This document shows, in pieces, positions 1-6,524 of a stretch of DNA of 7,240 nt. This stretch comes from Bacteroidota bacterium. GTDB lineage: Bacteria > Bacteroidota > Bacteroidia > Bacteroidales > CAJPTX01. The position numbers and the translations under genes are program-made. The first letter of the stretch is position 1. Each line of letters starts with the position of its first letter. The notes beneath the pieces were generated by a model. The model was given only the letters and a program-made list of their open reading frames with translations, ran no database searches and was not told where the DNA came from. The stretch covers positions 1 through 7,240 of the forward strand of contig PDRH01000071.1 in the NCBI GenBank assembly GCA_002748015.1, in the 5' to 3' direction.

Positions 1-1202
1 CCCGCTATTTCCCCACCGGCCACCTCCACGATTAGCTCAGCCGCATAGCGTAGTGTTAGGGGCGTAAAGCTAGGGTCTATCCCCCGCTCGAAGCGGAAGG
101 AAGCATCCGTATTCAGGCCGTGGCGACGGGCCGTCTTGCGTATCGCCGTGGGCTCAAAGGTAGCGGCCTCCAGGAATATGTCTTTCGTCTCGGACGTCAC
201 CCCGGAATCCAGACCTCCCAGTACGCCGGCTATGCAGAGTGGAGTATCCCCATCGCAGATCATGTAGTCGTTGGCAGCAAGTTTGCGCTCCTTCCCGTCG
301 AGTGTGGTGAAGGGTGTACCCTCAGGCAGCTGGCGGAGGCCTACGTGTCCGCTGGTGAAGGCCGTTAGGTCGAAGGCGTGGAGAGGGTTGCCCAGGTCAT
401 GGAGGGCAAGGTTCGTGATATCCACCACGTTGTTTATCGGCTCTAGGCCTATCGCCCGTAGGATATTCCGAATCCATTCGGGGCTCTCCTCCACCGTAAC
501 CCCTTTGATGGTAAGTCCCGTATAGCGTAGGCAACCCCTGCTATCGATATCGCCCAGCTTAACAGGGGGGACCCCATTAGCTGAGAGCTTAGGGTCTGGT
601 AGCTGCACCTTGGTTGGAATCTCCTGGTTCAGATAGGCGGCCAGATCGCGCGCCACGCCGTAGTGCGACATCGCATCCGCCCGGTTGGCCGTCAGGCCGA
701 TCTCTATCGTCCAGTCCCTGCTCACGTCAAAGACCTCGCTGGCCGCTGTGCCTACCGACAGCGCGCCGTCGAGAACCATGATACCGTCATGGCTCGTCCC
801 CAGGCCTATCTCGTCCTCTGCGCAGATCATCCCCTCGGAGGGTTCCCCACGCAGCTTCGACTTCTTTATCTTGAAGGTCTTACCATCCCCATCGTAGAGG
901 GTTGTACCGACGGTTGCCACCACGACCTTCTGCCCGGCCGCCACGTTGGGCGCCCCGCAGACTATGGGTAGCGGGGCTTCTCCCCCTACGTCCACCGTGC
1001 AGACGCTGAGCCTATCCGCGTTGGGGTGCTGGCTGCAGGTCAGAACCTCGCCCACTACCAGCCCCTCCAGTCCACCCTGCACAGAGCAGTACTCCTCTAC
1101 GCCGTCGACTTCCAGCCCAATCTGCGTGAGCACCTCCACCATCCGGTCCAGCTCCATCGGCTGGGGTAGGAAATGGTTTATCCGATTGTACGAAACCTTC
1201 AT
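1..1202 (-). CDS. pheT: Phenylalanine--tRNA ligase beta subunit, N-terminal 400 residues (runs off the left edge)
   Basis: PheT pairs with PheS in the alpha2-beta2 enzyme that charges tRNA-Phe in the cytoplasm; the beta subunit binds tRNA and carries the editing site. Translating the minus strand from the ATG at 1202-1200 gives 400 codons without a stop, and two bases remain at the window edge. Visible in order: the start MKVSYNRINHFLPQ; a tRNA-binding OB-fold with HPNADRL (59-65) and CGAPN (82-86); NRADAMSHYGVARDLAAY (173-190), typical of the domain that follows; the B3/B4 editing region with NNVVDITN (257-264), HAFD (275-278) and GVLGG (326-330); and GLNTDASFRFERGIDP (362-377), which leads into B5. 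Family members are about 800 residues, so the B5 remainder, catalytic-like and C-terminal anticodon-binding domains lie outside. It is the last visible gene of the era-der run, 42 bases after the CHU_C gene. Identification is firm; whether the missing half is intact cannot be seen. Confidence 0.96.
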   Translation of the reverse strand, partial: MKVSYNRINHFLPQPMELDRMVEVLTQIGLEVDGVEEYCSVQGGLEGLVVGEVLTCSQHPNADRLSVCTVDVGGEAPLPIVCGAPNVAAGQKVVVATVGTTLYDGDGKTFKIKKSKLRGEPSEGMICAEDEIGLGTSHDGIMVLDGALSVGTAASEVFDVSRDWTIEIGLTANRADAMSHYGVARDLAAYLNQEIPTKVQLPDPKLSANGVPPVKLGDIDSRGCLRYTGLTIKGVTVEESPEWIRNILRAIGLEPINNVVDITNLALHDLGNPLHAFDLTAFTSGHVGLRQLPEGTPFTTLDGKERKLAANDYMICDGDTPLCIAGVLGGLDSGVTSETKDIFLEAATFEPTAIRKTARRHGLNTDASFRFERGIDPSFTPLTLRYAAELIVEVAGGEIA

Positions 1203-1244
1203 CTATGTCCTATGTATATGCGATTAACTGCTGGTACGACGCTT

Positions 1245-1655
1245 CTACTGCCCGAGGTCCTTCATCTTCCCCCGGGATATGTAGAGGACGCCATGCTTCT
1301 CCTCGTACGTATCGCTCGCATCCTCCAACGTGTAGAAGTACGTCCCGGCGCTTAGCTCATCGCCCCGGTCATTCAGCCCGTCGAATACGATGTGCGCCCC
1401 CTCCCCCGTGTAGACCAGCGAGCCATCTCGGGTGAAGAGCGAGAAGACCATGTGCGCCCCCTTGCTGCTATGGAGAACGAATTGGTCGTTTATCCCGTCG
1501 CCATTCGGGGTGATAATGTTGGGCACTTCGTCCGGGGCGACCTTAGTGCTCTCTGCGTTCTCTGCCGCATGGCCCAGCGATGCAAGGCTCGTAATCAGCA
1601 GGAGGGCAAATAGCCCCCGGAGGCTATATCGGCTGCTTTGGCTATATCTCTTCAT
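1245..1655 (-). CDS. Small secreted protein consisting of a CHU_C / gliding-motility-associated C-terminal domain
   Basis: A 136-residue protein with a signal peptide: basic start MKRYSQSSRYSLR, hydrophobic core at about 14-26 and a likely signal peptidase I site after GHA at residue 30. After a short acidic linker comes PNIITPNGDGINDQF (45-59), the hallmark of the gliding-motility-associated C-terminal (type B sorting) domain, then a beta-rich region ending in FDGLNDRGDELSAGTYFYTL (91-110) and a short basic tail. In Bacteroidota this domain normally ends very large surface proteins exported by the type IX secretion system; here it stands almost alone, with no passenger. Whether it is secreted to the surface or stays periplasmic is unknown. 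It lies 26 bases after the PerM-like gene and 42 before pheT, so it is probably cotranscribed with them. The family call is strong; the function is unknown. Confidence 0.85.
   Translation of the reverse strand: MKRYSQSSRYSLRGLFALLLITSLASLGHAAENAESTKVAPDEVPNIITPNGDGINDQFVLHSSKGAHMVFSLFTRDGSLVYTGEGAHIVFDGLNDRGDELSAGTYFYTLEDASDTYEEKHGVLYISRGKMKDLGQ
1390..1462. repeat. Direct repeat of 13 bases, spaced exactly 60 bases, inside the CHU_C gene
   Basis: ATGTGCGCCCCCT occurs at 1390-1402 and again at 1450-1462. The offset is 60 bases, a multiple of three, so both copies are read in the same frame and encode GAH(M/I)VF at residues 66-71 and 86-91. The two 20-residue segments starting at K65 and E85 share 7 identical positions, which fits either an internal duplication or two similar beta strands. 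Confidence 0.7.
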
Positions 1656-1681
1656 AGTATTTCCCTCGTAGCATCGTCAGC

Positions 1682-2797
1682 CTAGACATTGCGTGTCAAG
1701 CGCTGCACGATGTGGAACTTATTGAAAAACTCCTTGGCGAAGACCCGGATAACAGTGTAGGCCGGGATGGCCAGGAGCATACCTAGCACCCCGGCAATCT
1801 GCCCGGCCATCAGTAGGATGATGAATATCTCCAGCGGCAGGGCATTCACGCTCCCGGCGTAGATGTAGGGCTGGAGGAAGAAGTTGTCTATCAGGCGCGC
1901 AATCAGGAATATTGCGCACACCAGCAGAACCAGCGTACCCAGCGACATGGAAAGCCCCGCGCTCGCATACATGGCCGTGACGATGATTAGCGCGATGATT
2001 AGCGCGATGATTGCCCCCACGTAGGGAATCACGTTTAGGATACCCGCCAGCAGCCCAATCACCACCGAGGTGTTGAGCGGAAGCTTGATTAGCAGTATAC
2101 CTATGCAGGTCAGCACCGTAATCACCACGCTCTCGATGAATATCCCCAGGAAGTAGCGCTGCAGCAGGCTCATTACCTCGGTCATCGCATGGCGGATGTT
2201 CTCCTCGTACTTCTCCGGGAAGAACATCGTGATGGCCTCCACCGAGAGCCCCTCCTCCCGAAGGAAGAAGAAGCTGATGAAGCAGATGGAGAATAGCGCA
2301 ATGAAGAGGTTGGTGAGGAAGCTCGCCGTTGATGAGAAGAAGTTCGAGAAGAAGGAGGCATCGAAGAAGCCCATCAGCTGCGAGCGAATCTCCCCCCGCA
2401 GCGAGAAGTCCTCCATCCCCTCGGGCAGGAACACCTCAAGCTGCTCCTGGACCATCTCCAGCGGGGCCGAGAAGTTCGAGAGTAGTACCGCCGGGTCAAC
2501 GGTCTTTAGCTCCTCGAACTGCGAGGCCAGCAGGGGGAATAGCCCGTAGAAGAACAGGCTGGTCAGCCCAATGAAGGTGATCAGCGTTACCCCGGCCGCC
2601 AGCGATGCCGACACCTGCCAGCGCCCCACACGGATGCGCTGCAGCAGGCGAACCAGCGGCTTACCGACCAGCGAGATGATGATGGAGCAGATGATGTACC
2701 AGACTATGCTAGAGAAGAACCAAACGAGAAAGAGGACGAACAGAATCGTCGCCCCTATCGTCAGGTACCTGGTAATGCTCTTGAGTGCTCCCCCCAT
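1682..2797 (-). CDS. AI-2E / PerM (UPF0118) family multi-spanning membrane protein
   Basis: A 371-residue inner-membrane protein of the family that includes E. coli PerM, YdiK and TqsA (the AI-2 exporter), and Na+/H+ antiporters in other bacteria; the substrate here cannot be told. Membrane segments are visible at about 11-45 (a pair), 65-90, 155-178, 215-238, 243-275, 285-303 and 320-350. Between the second and third regions lies a hydrophilic stretch (about 93-145), as is usual in the family. Family signatures are NVIPYVG (255-261) and DNFFLQP (304-310) followed by the glycine-rich last membrane segments. The length matches the usual 340-380 residues. The ATG lies only 6 bases after the der stop, strong evidence for cotranscription and possibly coupled translation. 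The residues ALIIALII (265-272) come from a 12-base tandem repeat. AI-2 transport should not be assumed from the family name. Confidence 0.9.
   Translation of the reverse strand: MGGALKSITRYLTIGATILFVLFLVWFFSSIVWYIICSIIISLVGKPLVRLLQRIRVGRWQVSASLAAGVTLITFIGLTSLFFYGLFPLLASQFEELKTVDPAVLLSNFSAPLEMVQEQLEVFLPEGMEDFSLRGEIRSQLMGFFDASFFSNFFSSTASFLTNLFIALFSICFISFFFLREEGLSVEAITMFFPEKYEENIRHAMTEVMSLLQRYFLGIFIESVVITVLTCIGILLIKLPLNTSVVIGLLAGILNVIPYVGAIIALIIALIIVTAMYASAGLSMSLGTLVLLVCAIFLIARLIDNFFLQPYIYAGSVNALPLEIFIILLMAGQIAGVLGMLLAIPAYTVIRVFAKEFFNKFHIVQRLTRNV
1982..2012. repeat. 12-base tandem repeat inside a membrane-segment codon run
   Basis: The unit GATGATTAGCGC occurs at 1982-1993 and 1994-2005, followed by a partial third copy starting at 2006. 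On the coding strand it reads as repeated Ala-Leu-Ile-Ile codons within the membrane helix after NVIPYVG of the PerM-like protein. Copy changes would add or remove four hydrophobic residues without a frameshift. Confidence 0.85.
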
Positions 2798-2803
2798 CGT
2801 CGC

Positions 2804-4108
2804 CTACTTCTTGCGCATGAATATCTGGATGGGCACCCCAGAGAAGTCGTAGGCCTGGCGCAGACGGTTCTCCAGGAAGCGCTTGTACGGCTCCTTGACG
2901 TACTGCGGGAGGTTGCAGAAGAAGGCGAACGCAGGGAACGGGGTGGGCAGCTGCGTTACGAACTTTATGCGGATGTACTTACCCTTGGTCGCCGGCGGCG
3001 GCGTCTCCTGAATCAGCGGGAGCATGTAGTTGTTCAGCTCGCTGGTGCTGATCCGCCGCGTACGGTTGGCGTACACCTCCATCGCCCCCTCTAGTACCTT
3101 CAGAATCCGCTGCTTCGTAACTGCGGACGTGAAGAAGATGGGTACATCGTTGAAGGGGGCGATGCGCTCACGGATGAACCGCTCGTACTCGAGCGTCGTA
3201 TGCGTATCCTTCTCCACCAGATCCCACTTGTTCACCACGATGAGCACCCCCTTCCGGTTCCGTAGTATCAGGTCGAAGATCGTCTGATCCTGCGACTCAA
3301 ACCCCCTCGTCGCATCGATTACCAGCAGGCACACATCGCTCATCTCAATGGCCCGAACCGAGCGGATTACGGAGTAGAACTCCAGGTCCTCGTGTACCTT
3401 CCCCTTCTTCCGCAGCCCAGCCGTATCGACCATCATGAAGTCGTGCCCGAACTTCGTGTAGCGTGAGCCTATGGCATCGCGGGTCGTGCCGGCAATGGGC
3501 GTTACGATATTGCGCTCCTCCCCCACCAGAGCATTGATGATGGAGGACTTGCCCACATTCGGCCGGCCAACTATGGTTAGGCGTGGGAGTTCATCCTCCT
3601 CGTCCTGCGTACGGTCGGGCAGAATCTCCACGATGCGGTCCAGCAGCTCGCCAGTTCCGCCCCCGTTCTGGGCCGAAATCCCAAAGGGATCACCCAGCCC
3701 CAGCCCGTAGAAACCGTATACATCCGCCACACGGAAGGCATCATCCACCTTGTTGACCGCCAGGATTACCGGCTTGGGCGACTTCTGCAGCATGCGCGCC
3801 ACCCGTTCATCCTGGTCCGTGATGCCGGTTACCACGTCAACGACGAAGACCACCGCATCGGCCTCCTCTATCCCCAGCTCTGCCTGGGCCCTTATCTCCC
3901 GCTCGAAGATGTCGTCCGAGCCAACCACGTAGCCCCCCGTGTCTATCACCGAGAACTCCTTGCCGTTCCAGTCCGTCTTGCCGTATATCCTGTCGCGGGT
4001 TACCCCGGCCTGCTCGTCCACGATGGCGGCACGCTTGCCTACCAGGCGGTTGAAGAGCGTACTCTTGCCTACATTCGGGCGACCTACTATCGCTACTATC
4101 CCTGCCAT
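2804..4108 (-). CDS. der: Ribosome biogenesis GTPase Der (EngA), double GTPase
   Basis: Der is a generally essential GTPase that binds the 50S precursor and promotes its late assembly. The 434-residue product has the unique tandem G-domain layout. G domain 1 shows GRPNVGKS (9-16), DTGG (56-59) and NKVD (119-122). G domain 2 shows GRPNVGKS (181-188), DTAG (228-231) and NKWD (293-296). A C-terminal KH-like domain (about 350-434) ends with DFSGVPIQIFMRKK, typical of the family. The linker between G domains (about 165-175) is short and acidic. Length agrees with the usual 435-490 residues. The start at 4108 puts the first P-loop at residue 9, as expected, and AGAAGGAC lies just before the ATG as a plausible ribosome-binding sequence. 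It follows era by 65 bases on the same strand. All nucleotide-binding motifs are intact. Confidence 0.97.
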   Translation of the reverse strand: MAGIVAIVGRPNVGKSTLFNRLVGKRAAIVDEQAGVTRDRIYGKTDWNGKEFSVIDTGGYVVGSDDIFEREIRAQAELGIEEADAVVFVVDVVTGITDQDERVARMLQKSPKPVILAVNKVDDAFRVADVYGFYGLGLGDPFGISAQNGGGTGELLDRIVEILPDRTQDEEDELPRLTIVGRPNVGKSSIINALVGEERNIVTPIAGTTRDAIGSRYTKFGHDFMMVDTAGLRKKGKVHEDLEFYSVIRSVRAIEMSDVCLLVIDATRGFESQDQTIFDLILRNRKGVLIVVNKWDLVEKDTHTTLEYERFIRERIAPFNDVPIFFTSAVTKQRILKVLEGAMEVYANRTRRISTSELNNYMLPLIQETPPPATKGKYIRIKFVTQLPTPFPAFAFFCNLPQYVKEPYKRFLENRLRQAYDFSGVPIQIFMRKK

Positions 4109-4173
4109 GTCCTTCTTAATTCCTTCCCTCGCTATGCTTATCCTCCTGCAGCCTCGCGGGCTACGGTGGGTCT

Positions 4174-5061
4174 CTACTCTATATATCCAAAATTGCGCAG
4201 TGCGCCCGCATCGTCACGCCACTTCTCCTTGGTCTGCACGATCAGGCGCAGGAAAACCCGCTTGTCGAGGAATACCTCTAGGTCCTTGCGCGCCTCAGTC
4301 CCAATGCGGCGAATCATCCGCCCCCCCTTGCCTATCAGTATGCCCCGCTGCGAGTCGCGCGCAACGTACACTATGGCCTCGATGTGGTCTATCGTCTCCC
4401 CCTCGATGTACTCCTTCACCGCCACCTCCACCGAGTAGGGAACCTCCTCCGAGCAGTTCTGCAGAATCTTCTCCCGTACGATTTCCGTAACGAAGAAGCG
4501 CGTAGGACGGTCGGTCAGCTGGTCTTCCGGGTAGTACTTTGGGGCAACCGGTAGTAGGCGAATCAGCGCCGCCTCCACCTGCTCCACCCCAAAGCCCTCC
4601 AGCGCCGAAACCGGGAATATGGCAGCCCCCGGGAAGCGCCCCTCCCACTCGGCCACGAGCTGCTCCAGCGTAGCCTGATCGCTGAGGTCTATCTTGTTGA
4701 TCACCACGACCTTCGGTATGGGGCTCGCGGCGATCTTCTCCAGCACCTCGGCATGCTTGTCCCACTGCTCCACCACATCCGTAATGTAGAGCAGTACATC
4801 CGAATCCTGCAGCGTGCTCTCCACTGCCCCCAGCATCGCCTTCTGCAGCTCGTAGGCTGGACGAAGAATGCCCGGAGTATCGGAGTATACTATCTGGTAG
4901 TCCGGGCTGTTCACTATCCCGAAAATCCTATGCCGTGTGGTCTGGCTCTTATTGGTCACGATGGACAACCGCTCGCCCACCAGGCGATTCATTAGGGTCG
5001 ACTTACCCACGTTCGGGTTGCCCAGTATGCTCACAAAACCTGCCTTATGCTCTTCACCCAT
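4174..5061 (-). CDS. era: GTPase Era, 30S ribosomal subunit maturation factor
   Basis: Era binds the 3' end of 16S rRNA and checks late 30S assembly, linking it to cell-cycle progress; it acts in the cytoplasm and near the membrane. The 295-residue product has the G domain motifs GNPNVGKS (14-21), DTPG (61-64) and NKID (122-125), the switch region SQTTRHRIFGIV (39-50), and a C-terminal KH RNA-binding domain with GILIGKGGRMIRRIG (240-254) and the usual ending WRDDAGALRNFGYIE. Length is normal for the family. The ATG at 5061 lies 23 bases after a TATCTTTG promoter box, which supports this start and makes era the first gene of the era-der-perM-CHU_C-pheT run. Era and Der side by side is a familiar arrangement in Bacteroidales, though fabH, often found before era there, is absent here. 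Confidence 0.97.
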   Translation of the reverse strand: MGEEHKAGFVSILGNPNVGKSTLMNRLVGERLSIVTNKSQTTRHRIFGIVNSPDYQIVYSDTPGILRPAYELQKAMLGAVESTLQDSDVLLYITDVVEQWDKHAEVLEKIAASPIPKVVVINKIDLSDQATLEQLVAEWEGRFPGAAIFPVSALEGFGVEQVEAALIRLLPVAPKYYPEDQLTDRPTRFFVTEIVREKILQNCSEEVPYSVEVAVKEYIEGETIDHIEAIVYVARDSQRGILIGKGGRMIRRIGTEARKDLEVFLDKRVFLRLIVQTKEKWRDDAGALRNFGYIE

Positions 5062-5084
5062 ACTTTCTTGCTATACGTTGGCTG

Positions 5085-5092
5085 CAAAGATA
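5085..5092 (-). promoter_or_regulatory. Bacteroidota-type -7 promoter box for era
   Basis: On the minus strand the sequence TATCTTTG is an exact match to the Bacteroidota sigma-70 -7 consensus TAnnTTTG. Its 3' end is 23 bases from the era ATG, implying a very short leader. No good TTG -33 element was found 19-21 bases upstream, which is common in this phylum. It sits just after the inverted repeat that ends the preceding gene, as expected for the start of a new transcription unit. Confidence 0.7.
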
Positions 5093-5125
5093 ATCATTAT
5101 GGGTGAACTATGCTCGCCTCACTGT

Positions 5126-5176
5126 AAACCGCTCTCCACCGACTCGTCCCCAGCTTCCCGCCAGCTAGAGCGGTTT
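5126..5176 (-). terminator. Possible terminator hairpin at the end of the opine-dehydrogenase-like gene
   Basis: AAACCGCTCT (5126-5135) and AGAGCGGTTT (5167-5176) form a perfect 10-bp inverted repeat around a 31-base loop. The right arm overlaps the last codons and the first base of the TAG stop. Read on the minus strand, the hairpin ends in GGTTT, giving only a three-base T run, so it is a weak intrinsic terminator at best; RNA stabilisation or Rho-assisted ending is also possible. It separates this gene from the era promoter. Confidence 0.45.
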
Positions 5177-6214
5177 CGCCCTGCCGTAATCCTCCAGCCG
5201 GAAGCTAGAGTAGGCCTCCACGCAGCCGTAGCCCCAGCGGTACACCTCCATGGTCTGCGGCATGCTAACGCCCCAATTCTTTCCTTCCGCTACAAGGTAG
5301 TGCATCCCGAACAGGAAGTCCTCCACGAAGTAGCGGCTGTCAAAATCAGGCGCCCAGCCCCCTTCCACCCCGCGCATCGGCGACTTGATCCCCACGAACC
5401 ACTCGTGCCCCGCAATGGCCTCTGTCAGGCTGGCCGCATCCTGCGCCTCGTAGAACTCCAGGACAGGCTCTAGGCGCGAGAGCGAGATGGGTAGCGCCGC
5501 CACCAGCTGCTGGAACTCCTCATCCATCGACAGCAGGAGCCGAGAGGCCTCCACCGTCCAGTCGCAGTAGAAGTCAGGGTTGTGCGGGTACACCATCCCC
5601 GGCTTGTAGTCCTTCCACATGGTGTACATCCTGGCGGTGTGCAGCAGGGGGTTGCTATTCGAGAGGGTAACCTGCAGGTGGTGCTCGGCCAGGCGTACGG
5701 GGAGGTCGAACAGCTCCTCCAGCTGGGCCCCCACCGCCTTGGGATCGGCCGAGTTCTCCACCCTCACCAGCAGGTCCTTCTTGTAGCCCTTGATCTCAGC
5801 CCTACTGCCGTACTCCAGCACCCGTGCGATGAAGGGCACGCGCTGCATTGCGAACAGGCAGTGGTTTGGTAGCACCTCCAGGGCGGCGTAGAAGAAGCCC
5901 GTACTCCCGAAGACCGTCCCCACGCAAGCCCCGGCCTTCAGGTGCGGGCCGATAGCCTCTAGGCTCGAGCGCACCAGGTAGGCCGGAAGGCACTGGATAA
6001 CCAGGTCGCACCCAGGCACTACATCCCCCGGCGATGAGGAAACCCCAGCCAGCCCCACCCGCCGCTCCAGCCCGCTGGCGTCCACAACGCTAAGCTCCGG
6101 GGAAAACTGCGAGGGTCGACTCGTCAGCATAAAAATCCGAATACCGGGCTTAGCACCAAGGTACCCCGCTAGGGTATGACCCAGATTACCACCGCCTACA
6201 ATGCATATATCCAT
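5165..6214 (-). CDS. NAD(P)-dependent opine dehydrogenase family protein (octopine/nopaline dehydrogenase type)
   Basis: A 349-residue cytoplasmic oxidoreductase. Family members reductively condense an amino acid with a 2-oxo acid, or do the reverse, using NAD(P)H; examples are octopine, nopaline and staphylopine dehydrogenases. The N-terminal Rossmann fold begins at once with CIVGGGNLG, whose GxGxxG glycines are residues 7, 9 and 12; a second half continues to about residue 180. The C-terminal helical octopine-dehydrogenase domain opens with SNSNPLLHTARM (185-196), where H192 fits the catalytic histidine position of the family, and closes with a conserved-looking YFVEDFLFG segment (295-303). 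The ATG at 6214 is the first start after an in-frame TGA four codons upstream, so no extension is possible. The gene stands alone, divergent from the SiaB-family gene. The substrate cannot be inferred; ketopantoate-reductase-like enzymes share the first domain but not this second one. Confidence 0.82.
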   Translation of the reverse strand: MDICIVGGGNLGHTLAGYLGAKPGIRIFMLTSRPSQFSPELSVVDASGLERRVGLAGVSSSPGDVVPGCDLVIQCLPAYLVRSSLEAIGPHLKAGACVGTVFGSTGFFYAALEVLPNHCLFAMQRVPFIARVLEYGSRAEIKGYKKDLLVRVENSADPKAVGAQLEELFDLPVRLAEHHLQVTLSNSNPLLHTARMYTMWKDYKPGMVYPHNPDFYCDWTVEASRLLLSMDEEFQQLVAALPISLSRLEPVLEFYEAQDAASLTEAIAGHEWFVGIKSPMRGVEGGWAPDFDSRYFVEDFLFGMHYLVAEGKNWGVSMPQTMEVYRWGYGCVEAYSSFRLEDYGRAKPL

Positions 6215-6242
6215 ACTATTAGCTCATCCGTTTTAGGGTTTG

Positions 6243-6251
6243 CAAACTATA
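6243..6251 (-). promoter_or_regulatory. Weak promoter candidate for the opine-dehydrogenase-like gene
   Basis: The minus strand reads TATAGTTTG, like the TAnnTTTG box but with three bases instead of two between TA and TTTG. A TTG lies 14 to 16 bases further upstream, closer than the usual 19-21. Its 29-base distance to the ATG is similar to that of the era promoter, which is the main reason to list it. Confidence 0.3.
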
Positions 6252-6359
6252 AATTGAGACCCACCAAGGGCATCGGTGCTCTGCGGGGGAGTGAGAGTCG
6301 AGGAGGAGGAGGCAGGCGTCGAAATGGGGGAGTAGCCCAAATATTAGGTAGTCCCGCCT

Positions 6360-6401
6360 GCTGGCCACAACCAGCGACGCCTCCAGCTGGCCCAAGGAGG
6401 C
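6360..6401. repeat. Overlapping inverted repeats that could form alternative hairpins
   Basis: GCTGG (6360-6364) can pair with CCAGC (6371-6375) across a 6-base loop. The same CCAGC can instead pair with GCTGG at 6386-6390. GCCTCC (6379-6384) and GGAGGC (6396-6401) form a further perfect 6-bp pair across 11 bases. GCTGGCC is also a direct repeat (6360-6366 and 6386-6392). The block lies between the two candidate promoters, so it would be transcribed only from an unseen start site; clustered protein-binding sites are an alternative. Confidence 0.4.
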
Positions 6402-6414
6402 TAGGCCCTAACCT
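6398..6414. promoter_or_regulatory. Near-perfect 17-bp dyad, possible operator
   Basis: AGGCTAGGCCCTAACCT is symmetrical about the C at 6406 with a single mismatched pair (6401 against 6411). It lies about 60 bases upstream of the TACATTTG box, a plausible place for an activator site serving the SiaB-family gene. No regulator family can be named from it. Confidence 0.35.
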
Positions 6415-6472
6415 AAGGCAACGCAAAGGTAGCTCTTTTCCCCGGTAATCGGAAAACAACGAAAATTATACC

Positions 6473-6480
6473 TACATTTG
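6473..6480 (+). promoter_or_regulatory. Bacteroidota-type -7 promoter box for the SiaB-family gene
   Basis: TACATTTG matches TAnnTTTG exactly and follows an AT-rich stretch. No clear TTG -33 element is present at the expected spacing. Transcription would begin near 6487, giving a leader of about 65 bases before the ATG at 6552. Confidence 0.65.
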
Positions 6481-6490
6481 CAGAGGAAAC

Positions 6491-6524
6491 GCTACACCCT
6501 GCACGCCAACGCAATGTGCGTAGC
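6491..6524 (+). other. Potential 5'-leader hairpin of the SiaB-family mRNA
   Basis: GCTAC (6491-6495) can pair with GTAGC (6520-6524), and directly inside it GCAC (6501-6504) with GTGC (6516-6519). That gives nine base pairs with a five-base bulge and an 11-base loop. A competing small hairpin, ACGCA-ATG-TGCGT (6509-6521), uses part of the same bases. If transcription starts near 6487, the structure sits at the very 5' end, where it could protect the RNA or affect translation. Confidence 0.35.

Noticed and set aside
4150..4162. AGCC/GGCT small hairpin between era and der
   Set aside because: A four-base stem with no T run is too weak to be a terminator and is expected by chance.
3939..4490. 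Plus-strand 183-codon open frame opposite der and era
   Set aside because: It is antisense to two conserved GTPase genes, with low-complexity Ser/Pro/Arg content.
4295..4765. 156-codon same-strand alternative frame inside era
   Set aside because: It is a +1/-1 shadow of era with a glycine- and arginine-rich composition; the era frame carries all motifs and is unbroken.
4937..5473. Plus-strand 178-codon open frame opposite era and the opine-dehydrogenase-like gene
   Set aside because: It spans two well-supported minus-strand genes plus the era promoter, and its residues (many His, Pro, Arg) are those of an antisense shadow.
6300..6312. (GAG)4 trinucleotide run in the intergenic region
   Set aside because: It is short, is not in a coding frame and has no clear spacing relation to a promoter; it is likely a simple-sequence accident.
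6176..6448. Plus-strand 90-codon open frame overlapping the start of the opine-dehydrogenase-like gene
   Set aside because: It begins inside the opposite gene and shows no family features; no promoter box precedes it.
6247..6459. Minus-strand 70-codon open frame in the intergenic region
   Set aside because: Its composition is rich in proline, arginine and glycine, typical of chance reading through GC-rich DNA. It overlaps the inverted repeats and has no recognisable domain or promoter.
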